Below are positions 28,797 through 37,289 of a DNA stretch of 64,000 nucleotides, piece by piece (the stretch's first letter is position 1; every line of letters begins with the position of its first letter). Origin of the DNA: Asticcacaulis currens (GTDB taxonomy: Bacteria; Pseudomonadota; Alphaproteobacteria; Caulobacterales; Caulobacteraceae); the NCBI RefSeq assembly GCF_028550395.1, contig NZ_JAQQKW010000004.1:1-64000 (forward strand). The letters are read 5' to 3'. A program made the translations under genes and the position numbers. The notes beneath the pieces are model-generated. The model saw only the letters and a program-made list of their open reading frames with translations, made no database searches and was not told the DNA's origin.

Positions 28797-29606
28797 ATGA
28801 ACCCCAGAATGGCATCCAGACAAAGCCGTGACGGCCATAGCGACGCCGAGCCTGTGCTGAGCGAGGAAGCGTGGAACGAACGCGATCTGCGGGCCTATCA
28901 GGTCATTGGCAAGTCGCTTCTGGAGCGTATCCGTTCGGGTGAGTTTCGCGCCAGCGGCAAGCTGCCGACTGAGCGCGATCTGGCTGAAATCTATGGCGTC
29001 GGGCGGGCGGTTATCCGCGACGCGCTGGTCATGCTCGAGGTCAAGGGCGCGGTGCAGTCGCGGCAGGGCTCCGGCATTTACATCATGCCGCAGGCCTATG
29101 CGCAGGGCGTCAATGTCGATCCGTCAGACGGCTTTGCCGGCGCAGAGCTGGCGGTCGCGCAACTGAACCCGCAGCACCTGATCGACGCGCATCAGTGGCT
29201 GGATTGCCAGATTGCGCGCATCACCGCCGCGCGGCATACCGAAGACGATATGGCGGCGATGGAAAAGGCTCTGCAAGGGCTGATCAATACCAGCGCGGAC
29301 GAAGAATATGAGCCGCGCAATCATCACTTCCATCGCCAGATCGCGCAGGCGACGCACAATTTCGAGTTCGTCTTCATGTCGGAACAGGCCTGGCAGCGGC
29401 GTCAGCAAAGCCCGGCCATGCGCAATCTGAGCGTGCTTCTCTATGGCGACCGCTTCCGCAGTCTGGTCTTTGCCGACCATCAGCGCACGCTTGATTTCCT
29501 GCACCGCGGCGACGGCGACGGGGCCTTCTATTCCATGTGGCACCATTATGAGAACCTCAAGACGGCGCTAACCCTGGCCGAGTCGCTCCCTGCCATTCAG
29601 GGCTAA
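28797..29606 (+). CDS. FadR-type GntR transcriptional regulator, copy 2
   Basis: A 269-residue paralogue of the preceding gene: winged helix (LPTERDLAEIYGVGRAVIRDAL) plus FCD domain with HHFHRQIAQATHN, DHQRTLDFLHRGDGDG and MWHHYENL. The ATG at 28797 is preferred over a TTG four codons upstream; GGAAAGAG lies 12 bp upstream of the ATG. It has its own operator-bearing promoter at 28710. Compared with copy 1 the DNA-binding domain is nearly the same, but the FCD domain has more histidines in the metal-site region, suggesting a different effector. It is convergent with the ferritin-like fusion gene (6-bp gap). Confidence 0.88.
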   Translation: MNPRMASRQSRDGHSDAEPVLSEEAWNERDLRAYQVIGKSLLERIRSGEFRASGKLPTERDLAEIYGVGRAVIRDALVMLEVKGAVQSRQGSGIYIMPQAYAQGVNVDPSDGFAGAELAVAQLNPQHLIDAHQWLDCQIARITAARHTEDDMAAMEKALQGLINTSADEEYEPRNHHFHRQIAQATHNFEFVFMSEQAWQRRQQSPAMRNLSVLLYGDRFRSLVFADHQRTLDFLHRGDGDGAFYSMWHHYENLKTALTLAESLPAIQG

Positions 29607-29612
29607 AGGCGC

Positions 29613-31574
29613 CTAAACCCCCTCGGCCTCGAACCCGGCGGCCCGGTGGCTGCCGTCGCAGAACGGTTTGGCCCCCGACTGACCGCAGCGGCACAAGAGA
29701 GCGCTCTCGACCCGCGTCACCACGCGCCCGGTCCCGGCGCAGATTTCGAGATTGCCGGTAATGCGCAGCGGGCCATTGCGCTGCGGATCGACCAGCAGTG
29801 GCCCGTCCCGTACGGCGAGGGGCTCAAGGCTCTGTGTTTCAGGCTCCCCCGTAGCTGTGAACTGGACCTCATGATGGGAGCCGTCGCAATAGGGCTTGTT
29901 CTTTGAGGCTCCGCAGCGGCAGAAGGTCGCGCGAAATCCGATCGTCTCGCCCGCCACCGTCAGTGGCGCATGGATAGCATTGGGACCATTCTCACGCGTG
30001 CGCATCATATTGACTGCCGGTGCCCGTTCATCCGGGCGCGTCTTCCCGCGGTAGCCAATGGCACCGGATGGGCACGCGTGCGCCACCTCGATAAGTTGAT
30101 CTGTCGGTGTTTCATCCGGGTGCAGCCAGGGGCCCACGACATTTGCGATGAAGCTTTTGGGGGCACCCGTCACGCAGAAGCGCGCATGGATGCAACGTTT
30201 CATATCGACGACCAAGGTGAGGTCTTTCCCTTCAACCACTTCGGGCGCGGAGTTGCTGCCGTCGGAAGGGGCGACGCTTTTCAAAGACTCCGGTGCGGCT
30301 TCGGGCGGCGTTGTGTCAGGGGTGTCGGTCACGGTGGCTGTCCGAAGGTAGGTGGTGTAAACTGATCTTAGTTGCGAAAGCGCGCGTTCCACGCGGGGAC
30401 TTGACGCGATCTGACGTCCGCCCTCTTCAATTTCTTTCAGCCGGTCGCCCAGGAGCTTGCGAATAGCCGGGGTCGAACCGGGCGTATCCAGTGTGCGCAG
30501 CGTGGCGAAACTCAGTCCGGCATTGCAGTCGTCGTGCTCATTGGCCTTTAAACGGGCCAGTTCGCGCGCCAGCGGGTCGAGCGCCCGCATCAGACTGATC
30601 GAGGTATTGATCATCAGCCGCTTCTCGGCCATGTCGGTGGAGGCGAAGCCCTGCGCCAGAAATCGCAGCATATGGTTATAGACGGCGTTGCCCAGATCGA
30701 GCACCTGACGCGGACGGTCGCATTCGACCCACACGCGGTCTTGCGGGTCGTGGATCGGTTTGCGCATCACCGGATTGCGGGCAGCATTATAGGCGGGCTT
30801 GAAGTCCGGAGTGTCGGCGAGGCGCGCCTCATAAGCCTCACGGATCTTGACGAAGCGGCTGTAGTGACTGCGCTTGCAGCCGATCTCCGTGCCTTCGCCC
30901 TGCTCCACAATGGTCTCGATGGCCTTTTTTGCGGAAGCCAGATCGGTGATGCGCACCAATCCGGTCAAAGGCAGTATGCTGGGACACACCTGAAGGGCGG
31001 GATCGCCGCAAAAGAGCGAGGCTTCGCCCATCTGTTCGCTCAGTTGCTCAAGCCCGGCCTCTACCGAGCGGTAGAGGTGTCCCACCGTCAGATAGTCCTG
31101 CGCCGATGGCATAAGACGCAGACCGGCCAGCGCGCGCTGATAGGCCGGACGATTGTCAAAACCGCGGCCATCCGGTTCATGGCTGCCCTCGGGCCGTTCC
31201 AGATAAATGAAATGCTGAAGGGTTTCGGGCGTAAAAGGCGCCAGCCGCACCTGGATCCCCGACGGGTGATAGCCATCGGCCACCGGAAAATTCGGGCGGC
31301 TGAGGTGACCTACGCCGCCAATAGCGTTCATCAGATTAGCGACCAGCGTCAGATGCGTCATTTCGTCGATGGCAACGTCAACAATGGCCCGGTGCCAGCC
31401 ACGCACGGTCTCGCGCAGGTCTTCGGCTACGTCGTCGTCTGCTTCCGTCTTAAGCGACCAGGCCGCGTAGAGGTAGCAGCACATCAGGTTGTGCTCGATC
31501 TCCGCCGCCTCGCACAGACTGTCGAGCAACTGCTCGCGGTTATGGATGATAATGGCAGGCTCTGCAGAGGTCAT
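29613..31574 (-). CDS. Ferritin-like domain / [4Fe-4S] / double CDGSH fusion protein
   Basis: A 653-residue multidomain iron protein. The N-terminal third is a ferritin-like four-helix domain of the VioB/RebD-associated type (AAEIEHNLMCCYLYAAWSLK and DVAIDEMTHLTLVANLMNAI carry the Glu/His ligands). A helical middle part follows. Then comes a Fer4_19-like mono-cluster domain (VDMKRCIHARFC ... VAHACPSGAI). Two CDGSH [2Fe-2S] motifs end the protein: CRCGASKNKPYCDGSH and CRCGQSGAKPFCDGSH. No signal peptide. The start is uncertain: ATG 31574 gives the clean domain start, while ATG 31661 or TTG 31694 would add 29-40 residues of low-complexity lead. Function unknown; redox or iron-dependent oxygen chemistry is plausible. 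Confidence 0.82.
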   Translation of the reverse strand: MTSAEPAIIIHNREQLLDSLCEAAEIEHNLMCCYLYAAWSLKTEADDDVAEDLRETVRGWHRAIVDVAIDEMTHLTLVANLMNAIGGVGHLSRPNFPVADGYHPSGIQVRLAPFTPETLQHFIYLERPEGSHEPDGRGFDNRPAYQRALAGLRLMPSAQDYLTVGHLYRSVEAGLEQLSEQMGEASLFCGDPALQVCPSILPLTGLVRITDLASAKKAIETIVEQGEGTEIGCKRSHYSRFVKIREAYEARLADTPDFKPAYNAARNPVMRKPIHDPQDRVWVECDRPRQVLDLGNAVYNHMLRFLAQGFASTDMAEKRLMINTSISLMRALDPLARELARLKANEHDDCNAGLSFATLRTLDTPGSTPAIRKLLGDRLKEIEEGGRQIASSPRVERALSQLRSVYTTYLRTATVTDTPDTTPPEAAPESLKSVAPSDGSNSAPEVVEGKDLTLVVDMKRCIHARFCVTGAPKSFIANVVGPWLHPDETPTDQLIEVAHACPSGAIGYRGKTRPDERAPAVNMMRTRENGPNAIHAPLTVAGETIGFRATFCRCGASKNKPYCDGSHHEVQFTATGEPETQSLEPLAVRDGPLLVDPQRNGPLRITGNLEICAGTGRVVTRVESALLCRCGQSGAKPFCDGSHRAAGFEAEGV

Positions 31575-31794
31575 GTGCGGGTCCCGGGAGGCAGGTGAGA
31601 TCAACCTATCACCGAATTTCGCGGCAAGGCCAGCAATGCTTTCGCTTTTTGACTGCGCCATGGGCACAGTTGCCTTGCGGGCGGCAAAAAACAATGTTCG
31701 GATAATTTTTTCGCAGGCGATGTCGAATCCGCCTGTCTTTGTGCGTCAGTCAGCCGAAGACATCTGGGTCTTCGTTCCACGAAGGAAACACGTC

Positions 31795-32154
31795 ATGCAC
31801 TACATGCTTCTGATTGCCGAGTCCGCCGAAGGCTTCGCCGAGCGCAACTCCGAAAACGCCCCCGCCTACTGGAGCGGCTGGATGGCCTATTCTGCCGCCA
31901 TTGTTGAAGCGGGCATCTTCGTTTCGGGCGCGGGCCTGGCCGGGCCTGAGACCGCCACCGTCCTGCGTTTTGACACCAAAGGTCAGCGCGTGCAGGATGG
32001 TCCGTTCATCGACTCCAAGGAACAGGTCGGTGGCTTTTTCATCATCGACGTACCGAATCTCGATGCCGCCCTGGATTGGGCGCGCAAGGCCCCGATCACG
32101 CGCGGGGGTTCCGTCGAAGTGCGCCCCTGCCTGCCCCCGCCGCCGCGTGACTGA
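31795..32154 (+). CDS. DGPF/YCII-related protein, partner of ECF42 sigma factor
   Basis: A 119-residue cytoplasmic protein of the YCII-related family with the name-giving motif QDGPFIDSKEQVGGFFIIDV. ATG 31795 is preceded by GAAGGAAA; a longer open frame upstream (from 31489) is antisense to the ferritin-like gene and is rejected. DGPF proteins are genetically linked to ECF42 sigma factors and in Streptomyces are their target or partner. Here the stop codon overlaps the sigma factor start (TGATG), so the two are translationally coupled. The role in sensing is not known. Confidence 0.88.
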   Translation: MHYMLLIAESAEGFAERNSENAPAYWSGWMAYSAAIVEAGIFVSGAGLAGPETATVLRFDTKGQRVQDGPFIDSKEQVGGFFIIDVPNLDAALDWARKAPITRGGSVEVRPCLPPPPRD

Positions 32155-33389
32155 TGCGGGAGGATAAGCGGCTCATAGAACGTGTCTTTCAGGCGTCGTC
32201 CGGACGACTGACGGCCTATCTGGCGGCGCGTTTCGGTGATGTCGCCCTCGCTGAAGATGCCCTGAGCGCGGCCTTCGCGGCGGCGCTCAGGCTATGGCCT
32301 GACACGGGCGTGCCCACCTCCCCGGAGGCCTGGCTCTATCAGGTGGCCCGGCGCGCCATCCTGGACACCCTGCGCCGGCGCAAGACGGCCGCCGCCTATG
32401 CGGCCGATCCGGTGGCGCAAAGGCCGGAGGCAGAGGATGCGCCGGGTTTTGTCTTTCCGGACGAGCGCTTAAAACTCCTGTTTGTCTGTGCCCACCCGGC
32501 GATTGCGGCGGACCTGCACATCGCTTTGATGCTCAATACCGTCCTGGGAGTCGAGGCGCACCGCATTGCCCACGCCTTTGTTATTTCACCGGCGACCATG
32601 AGCCAGCGTCTCACCCGCGCCAAGGCGAAGATCCGTGAGGCGCGTATCCCTTTTGTCATTCCGGACGCCGAAGATATGCCGCCGCGCCTGCACAGCGTCC
32701 TTCAGGCCATCTATGCCGGGTTCGGCATTGGCTGGGACGAGGCGCGCACGCGCATGGGGGCGGAAGACCTGACGCAGGAATGTCTGCTGCTGGCGCGCCT
32801 TGTCGCAGAGTTGATGCCGCAGGCCCCGGAGGCTCTGGGCTGTCTGGCCCTTCTGCTCTATAGCGACGCCCGTCACAAAAGCCGTACACGTGATGGGGCC
32901 TATGTTCCCTTATCCGAGCAAGACGCCACCCTGTGGGACGCCGATCAGATGCGCGAAGCGGGGCAGGTTCTGCAACGCGCGGCGCGCTTTCAGCACTCGG
33001 GGCCATTTCAGCTGATGGCGGCGATCCAGAGCGCGCATATTGAGGCCCGGCTGACGGGGCGTGATTACAGCGAGGGTGTAGCGCATCTCTATGCGGGCCT
33101 GCGCCACATCGCGCCCGGTCTGGGGGTCGAGGTGGCTTTTGCGATGGCGCTCGGCAATGCGCAGGGCCCAGAATTCGGGCTGCGCCAGCTCGACCTGATC
33201 GACCCGGTGCAGACCGCCAGCTACCAGCCCTATTGGGCGACGCGGGCCGACCTGCTGCGGCGGGCAGGGCGGATGACCGAGGCCGCCAGCGCCTATGATC
33301 TGGCCATCGGTCTTTCGGGCGACAGTGCCGTGCGCCAGTATCTGATCGGGCGCAGGGCCGGTCTCGGGGCTGGCGGCGCTCACGCGTAA
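32154..33389 (+). CDS. ECF42-type RNA polymerase sigma factor with C-terminal TPR-like extension
   Basis: A 411-residue sigma factor, far longer than a plain ECF (about 180). Sigma2 lies at about residues 10-80 (RVFQASSGRLTAYLAARFGDVALAEDALSAAFAAAL) and sigma4 at about residues 110-165 (LNTVLGVEAHRIAHAFVISPATMSQRLTRAKAKIR). The C-terminal half (residues 180-400) is helical, with LARLVAELMPQAPEALGCLALLLYSDAR as in the ECF42 group. In that group the extension replaces an anti-sigma factor as the control element. It overlaps the DGPF gene by one base. Members of the group direct expression of their DGPF gene; no promoter motif was assigned here. Confidence 0.88.
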   Translation: MREDKRLIERVFQASSGRLTAYLAARFGDVALAEDALSAAFAAALRLWPDTGVPTSPEAWLYQVARRAILDTLRRRKTAAAYAADPVAQRPEAEDAPGFVFPDERLKLLFVCAHPAIAADLHIALMLNTVLGVEAHRIAHAFVISPATMSQRLTRAKAKIREARIPFVIPDAEDMPPRLHSVLQAIYAGFGIGWDEARTRMGAEDLTQECLLLARLVAELMPQAPEALGCLALLLYSDARHKSRTRDGAYVPLSEQDATLWDADQMREAGQVLQRAARFQHSGPFQLMAAIQSAHIEARLTGRDYSEGVAHLYAGLRHIAPGLGVEVAFAMALGNAQGPEFGLRQLDLIDPVQTASYQPYWATRADLLRRAGRMTEAASAYDLAIGLSGDSAVRQYLIGRRAGLGAGGAHA

Positions 33390-33420
33390 CGACAAACCCC
33401 GATGATCCGGACGTGTGGTC

Positions 33421-35262
33421 TTATTGCCGGCGGATCCGGGCGACGTAGCCCCCCTGCGGACTTAAGGTGATGTCGAGGCTTTCACCGGGGGCGACGTGAC
33501 GTTTGCCCGTAATGAAGGCGGCGGGGTTCTGACGGTCGTCGGCATAGTCTTCGATCTGCCACTTCCCGGGCGTGAGGAAGTCCAGTTTCAGGTGCGCCGA
33601 CCTTGGGGTCTCATTATTGATGACCGCGATGTACCACGCCTCACCCGACCGACGGGCAAGGGCGGCGACCTCGCCCGGCTGACTGGGCGCCAGTACCCGG
33701 GTTTCATCCCAGACGGCCGGCATGTCTTTTATGACCCCGAAGGCCGGGTTGGAAATATAGGTCTGCGGGTGTCCGCCGAACGACAGAAAGGGCGAGGTAA
33801 ACATGACCATCTGCGCCAGTTCGTGCGACCACGTATTGCCCTGAAGTTCCTTCGGCGTGAAGACGGTGGGCGTATAGTCGCCCGGCCCGGCCACGTAGCG
33901 CGTAAACGGCAGGATGGTGTCATGCGCCGCCGGCAGTTTCCGGTTATAGCGCGTGATGTGCCATTCATGACCGCGCACGCCCTCGCGTGTCAGGACGTTG
34001 GGCCAGGTCCGTTCGGTGCCGCTGGGCTTTATGGCACCATGGAAGTCAACCATCAGACGCGCAGCGGCGGCATCGCGGGCGGCGTCTTCGTACCAATTCG
34101 ACCACGTCCGGCTCCCCGGTTCCGGGAAATCGATCTTGACACCGACCACACCGGCGTCGGCCAGTCGTTTGAAAAAGCTGCGGCGGGCATCGGCTTCAAA
34201 GACTTCGCGGCTGTGGACCCACACCCAGATACCGACGCGTTTTTCCCGCGCATAGCGCACGGTTTTTTCCAGCGTCGGCCAGGGTTGCTTCCACTTGGCC
34301 CAGCCGTCGTCGATCAGATAATATTCATAGCCAAGCGTCTTCGTCCAATCGACCCATTGCGGCTGATCGTCTTCGAGGGGATCACCGATCGCCAGCCATT
34401 GCCACGTGGAGCGGCCCGGCTTGATCCAGTCGGCCCGGGCCAACTCGGCGGACGGGGCCGGGTTCACGTTTTGAACGAGGGTGGAGTTGACCAGTTCGGT
34501 GAGGGTTCGCGCAATGATCGTGACCCGCCACGGCTGAATGACGGCGGCGTCCGTCGTCCAGCCCTCGGGATTGGCGTAAAGTGTGTTGAGGAGCAGCCCG
34601 TCCGGAGACACGCCGACCGCGCTGTCGGCATAGTCCCTGACGGCGGCCTCTGTGAGGGTCACCCACAGTCCGTTGATTTTAAGCGTAATCGGCGCGCCGA
34701 GCCGTTTGCCTGACAGTTGCGATAAACGGCTCTGATAGTAGGGGTTTTCGTAATCTTCTTTGAGTTCGGATACCCACATTGTGGCGTCCGCGTCGCTGGG
34801 TCGCCAGCCCGAAAGGTCCGCTTCGACCTTGCGGCCGGTCTGCGCGGGCAATCTGAGCCTGACCGCAACGCCGTCGTCGGCCACCTGCACATCGGCGAAG
34901 GCCACGCTGCCCGTGTCCCGCAGAGAGAGCGTCGCTGTATTGGCCTTGTGTTCCGCAAAGCGCTTGACGCCATAGAGGCGGTACGTTTCGGCGACCTTGC
35001 CTCGCTTGACCTTGGTAATCACCGTATGCTGACCCACGTCGATGGCGTTGGTGCGGATGCCAAGAGGCGAGGCGGCCAGTACGTCCTTGCCATCAGCGGT
35101 CACCTTATAGGTCAGGTGCCCGCTCTCATCGCTGATATGGACCCTGACCTTTCCGGAGGGGCTTTCGATATTCACCGTGGCGGCGTCCGCCGTCTGGGCG
35201 ACCGAGAACAGGGCGACCCCCAGCAGCGCGACCGTTCTGAAAACCGCTTTGGTCATTCTCAT
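33421..35262 (-). CDS. GH97 glycosidase, probably retaining alpha-galactosidase type
   Basis: A 613-residue exported enzyme with a Sec signal (RTVALLGVALFSVAQTADAA). GH97 order: N-terminal beta-super-sandwich (SPSGKVRVHISDESGHLTYKV), (beta/alpha)8 barrel (WLAIGDPLEDDQPQWVDWTK; YEYYLIDDGWAKWK) and a C-terminal beta domain. VVGVKIDF presents Asp378 at the position of the catalytic nucleophile of retaining GH97 alpha-galactosidases; SusB-type inverting enzymes use glutamates elsewhere. It is monocistronic, with its promoter in the 160 bp toward the TetR gene. It could extend the main locus to alpha-galactosyl side chains. Alpha-glucosidase activity is the alternative. Confidence 0.9.
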   Translation of the reverse strand: MRMTKAVFRTVALLGVALFSVAQTADAATVNIESPSGKVRVHISDESGHLTYKVTADGKDVLAASPLGIRTNAIDVGQHTVITKVKRGKVAETYRLYGVKRFAEHKANTATLSLRDTGSVAFADVQVADDGVAVRLRLPAQTGRKVEADLSGWRPSDADATMWVSELKEDYENPYYQSRLSQLSGKRLGAPITLKINGLWVTLTEAAVRDYADSAVGVSPDGLLLNTLYANPEGWTTDAAVIQPWRVTIIARTLTELVNSTLVQNVNPAPSAELARADWIKPGRSTWQWLAIGDPLEDDQPQWVDWTKTLGYEYYLIDDGWAKWKQPWPTLEKTVRYAREKRVGIWVWVHSREVFEADARRSFFKRLADAGVVGVKIDFPEPGSRTWSNWYEDAARDAAAARLMVDFHGAIKPSGTERTWPNVLTREGVRGHEWHITRYNRKLPAAHDTILPFTRYVAGPGDYTPTVFTPKELQGNTWSHELAQMVMFTSPFLSFGGHPQTYISNPAFGVIKDMPAVWDETRVLAPSQPGEVAALARRSGEAWYIAVINNETPRSAHLKLDFLTPGKWQIEDYADDRQNPAAFITGKRHVAPGESLDITLSPQGGYVARIRRQ

Positions 35263-35361
35263 GAAACCTCTCCAATGCCTCTTTGTGCGGCCCCTGCGGC
35301 CCTCTCAGCGCTTATGAGCGCGCTCTTATCCGCCTGTCAGAGTTAAATGCCAGAGCGATTT

Positions 35362-35385
35362 CGTCAATAGTTAATTGTACGACAA
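35362..35385 (-). promoter_or_regulatory. Candidate -35 and TTGTACGACAA operator of GH97
   Basis: TTGTACGACAA (35375-35385, part of TAATTGTACGAC) resembles the motif before GH29 and has TTGT/ACAA arms. On the minus strand TTGACG (35367-35362) could be the -35 just downstream. Weak support. Confidence 0.35.
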
Positions 35386-35423
35386 AACAACATTTAAACC
35401 GCTATTTTGCATATGGACCAAAT

Positions 35424-36071
35424 CTACCTGGGGGGTTCAAGGCCGCGAACAAAAAAATCTACCGCTTTGGTGCAGTAGTGACCAATTTCTTCATCAGAAG
35501 GTCGATCTCCAATGCCCATGCCGCACCGCATATGTATGTCTGATCCCTTGATTAGCGACGAAAATACATGCGTGTAAAAGACTGGGTCTTCAATCTTAAG
35601 GGTGCCGCGCGCCGAAAGACGTTGAAAATATCTCGCCATTGCCGCTTTGACACGTCCGGGCCCAGCCTCGAAGAAAAGGTCGCGTAAGTTTTGGTGATTG
35701 GCCCCATCCGCGCGAAGAATCGTTTCAATTGACATAGCCTCACGACTGTTCATGAGGTTCATGAGACCAATCGCTATAGAGAGAAGAGCTTCCCTTACCG
35801 GCAACTCGTCACACTGTTCAAACAGGGCCTCTGGAATAAACTCTTCGCACTTTGCACGAACGACGGCGGCAAATAGTTCTTCTTTGGTCTGAAACCGCCT
35901 GTAGAGCGTAAGCTTGGACATGCCAACGCCTTTGGCCACGGCCTCCATGGTCGCGCCCTGGTAGCCGAGTTCCAGAAACAAGTCGCCAGCTACCTTCAAA
36001 ATTTGAGGGATAAGGTCGGCATTGATCGGCCGGCCGCGCCGCCCTTTTGACAAATTTGGCATATCGCTCAT
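35424..36071 (-). CDS. TetR-family repressor, likely of the adjacent ABC exporter
   Basis: A 215-residue regulator. The N-terminal helix-turn-helix is GATMEAVAKGVGMSKLTLYRRFQTKEELFAAVV (cited in parts: MEAVAKGVGMSK, LYRRFQTKEEL). The C-terminal part is an all-alpha AcrR/TetR_C-like ligand domain. A basic lead SKGRRGRP precedes the HTH. It is divergent from devC-like with a 72-bp gap, the usual repressor-exporter layout. Base use is less GC-rich than the glycosidase genes on either side, as in the exporter genes, suggesting common acquisition. The ligand is presumably the exported compound; unknown. Confidence 0.88.
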   Translation of the reverse strand: MSDMPNLSKGRRGRPINADLIPQILKVAGDLFLELGYQGATMEAVAKGVGMSKLTLYRRFQTKEELFAAVVRAKCEEFIPEALFEQCDELPVREALLSIAIGLMNLMNSREAMSIETILRADGANHQNLRDLFFEAGPGRVKAAMARYFQRLSARGTLKIEDPVFYTHVFSSLIKGSDIHMRCGMGIGDRPSDEEIGHYCTKAVDFFVRGLEPPR

Positions 36072-36082
36072 AATAATGGTAC

Positions 36083-36136
36083 TTGACGGTCCATTAATTT
36101 ATTGCCATTTATGATACTCAATGGTTCACTTAATGG
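36083..36136 (+). promoter_or_regulatory. Divergent TetR-exporter promoter region
   Basis: TTGACG (36083-36088) may be the -35 of the exporter operon, with ATTTAT (36107-36112) as -10. CCATTAA (36091-36097) and TTAATGG (36130-36136) form inverted arms that a TetR dimer or pair of dimers could use. Confidence 0.4.
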
Positions 36137-36143
36137 CAACTCC

Positions 36144-37283
36144 ATGAACGCCGTCGCACTTAAGATGTTGTTAGGAGACCGGGCAAAGTACCTCGGTCTT
36201 GTTTTCGGCGTTACCTTCGCCACACTTTTAATGGCGCAACAAGTCTCTATTTTTGTGGGGATCATGTCGCGTACAGCCAATGCCATCACCAGCGTCCGGG
36301 AAGCTGACGTCTGGGTTATGGATCCTCGTGTACGGTACGTGGATGAAGTCGAGCCTATGCGAGACGTAGAGCTCAGCCGCGTCCGTTCAGTACCGGGGGT
36401 AGATTGGGCTGTCCCCTTTTACAAGGGCCTATCGACCATTCGGCTCGCAGATGGCCTGACTCAGCAGGTCCAATTGATTGGGGTGGATGATGTCTCTCTC
36501 ATCGGTTTATGCGATGACATGCTTTCTGGCCGACGCGACGCCATCCGCGATCCTCAATCCGCGATTATGGACCGAAATGGCTTCTTGTTCGTGTGGCCGG
36601 AAGGCGATTTTCAGAATAGCCGTACCTTCGAACTGAACGACAACCGTCTTCGGATTCGAGGCGTATGCAACGAAAAGCCCACCTTCCTGACCTTTCCGAT
36701 ACTCTATGTCACTTACCAGACCGCAATGGAGATTACGCCGCCGCAGCGTAAAAAGATGCCATTCATTGTCGTAAAGGCGCGTGACGGCGTGACTGCGGAA
36801 GCGCTCGCAACACGCATTGCACACACGACTGGGCTTCAGGCGCTGACCGCTCCGCAATTTCGTTGGCGAAGCATCAACTACTACCTTGAGCGGACAGGCA
36901 TCCCGATTAACTTTGGTATTACGATTGCGTTGGGTGCCATTATTGGCGCAGCGATTACCGCTCAAACCTTTTACATTTTCGTTGTTGAGAACCTAAAGCA
37001 GTTTGCGGCGATGAAAGCTGTGGGTGTGACCAATGGTCAGCTTCTCAGGATGGTCCTGCTTCAGGCGAGCGTCGTAGGTTCAATGGGGTATGGCCTGGGG
37101 ATGGGCGCGACTGCGCTGTTCTTTTTCGCCACCAAAAATCAACCCGCGCTTCAGGGTTTTCAGCTCTACGCCCAGGTTATGGCGGGCACCGCGGTAAGCA
37201 TCGCCATAATCATTTTGGGTTCCATCCTGTTCAGTCTGCGCAAGGTATTTCGCCTTGATCCGGCTGTTGTGTTCAGGGGGTAG
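36144..37283 (+). CDS. DevC-like ABC transporter permease (FtsX/MacB type)
   Basis: A 379-residue inner-membrane protein: one N-terminal membrane helix (LGLVFGVTFATLLMAQQVSIF), a periplasmic domain of about 220 residues (ADVWVMDPRVRYVDE...), and three C-terminal helices (INFGITIALGAIIGAAI; MVLLQASVVGSMGYGLGMG; VMAGTAVSIAIIILGS). This is the FtsX-like permease layout; the start of the periplasmic domain resembles DevC of the cyanobacterial DevBCA exporter. ATG 36144 gives the normal N-terminus, with 36102 the alternative. It is followed by the ATPase gene 6 bp on. With DevA, DevB and TolC it should form a tripartite ATP-driven exporter. Confidence 0.85.
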   Translation: MNAVALKMLLGDRAKYLGLVFGVTFATLLMAQQVSIFVGIMSRTANAITSVREADVWVMDPRVRYVDEVEPMRDVELSRVRSVPGVDWAVPFYKGLSTIRLADGLTQQVQLIGVDDVSLIGLCDDMLSGRRDAIRDPQSAIMDRNGFLFVWPEGDFQNSRTFELNDNRLRIRGVCNEKPTFLTFPILYVTYQTAMEITPPQRKKMPFIVVKARDGVTAEALATRIAHTTGLQALTAPQFRWRSINYYLERTGIPINFGITIALGAIIGAAITAQTFYIFVVENLKQFAAMKAVGVTNGQLLRMVLLQASVVGSMGYGLGMGATALFFFATKNQPALQGFQLYAQVMAGTAVSIAIIILGSILFSLRKVFRLDPAVVFRG

Positions 37284-37289
37284 GGCGCA

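Noticed and set aside
31489-31794. Longer N-terminus for the DGPF protein
   Set aside because: Antisense to the ferritin-like gene; family length is about 120 residues and the RBS is at 31781-31788.
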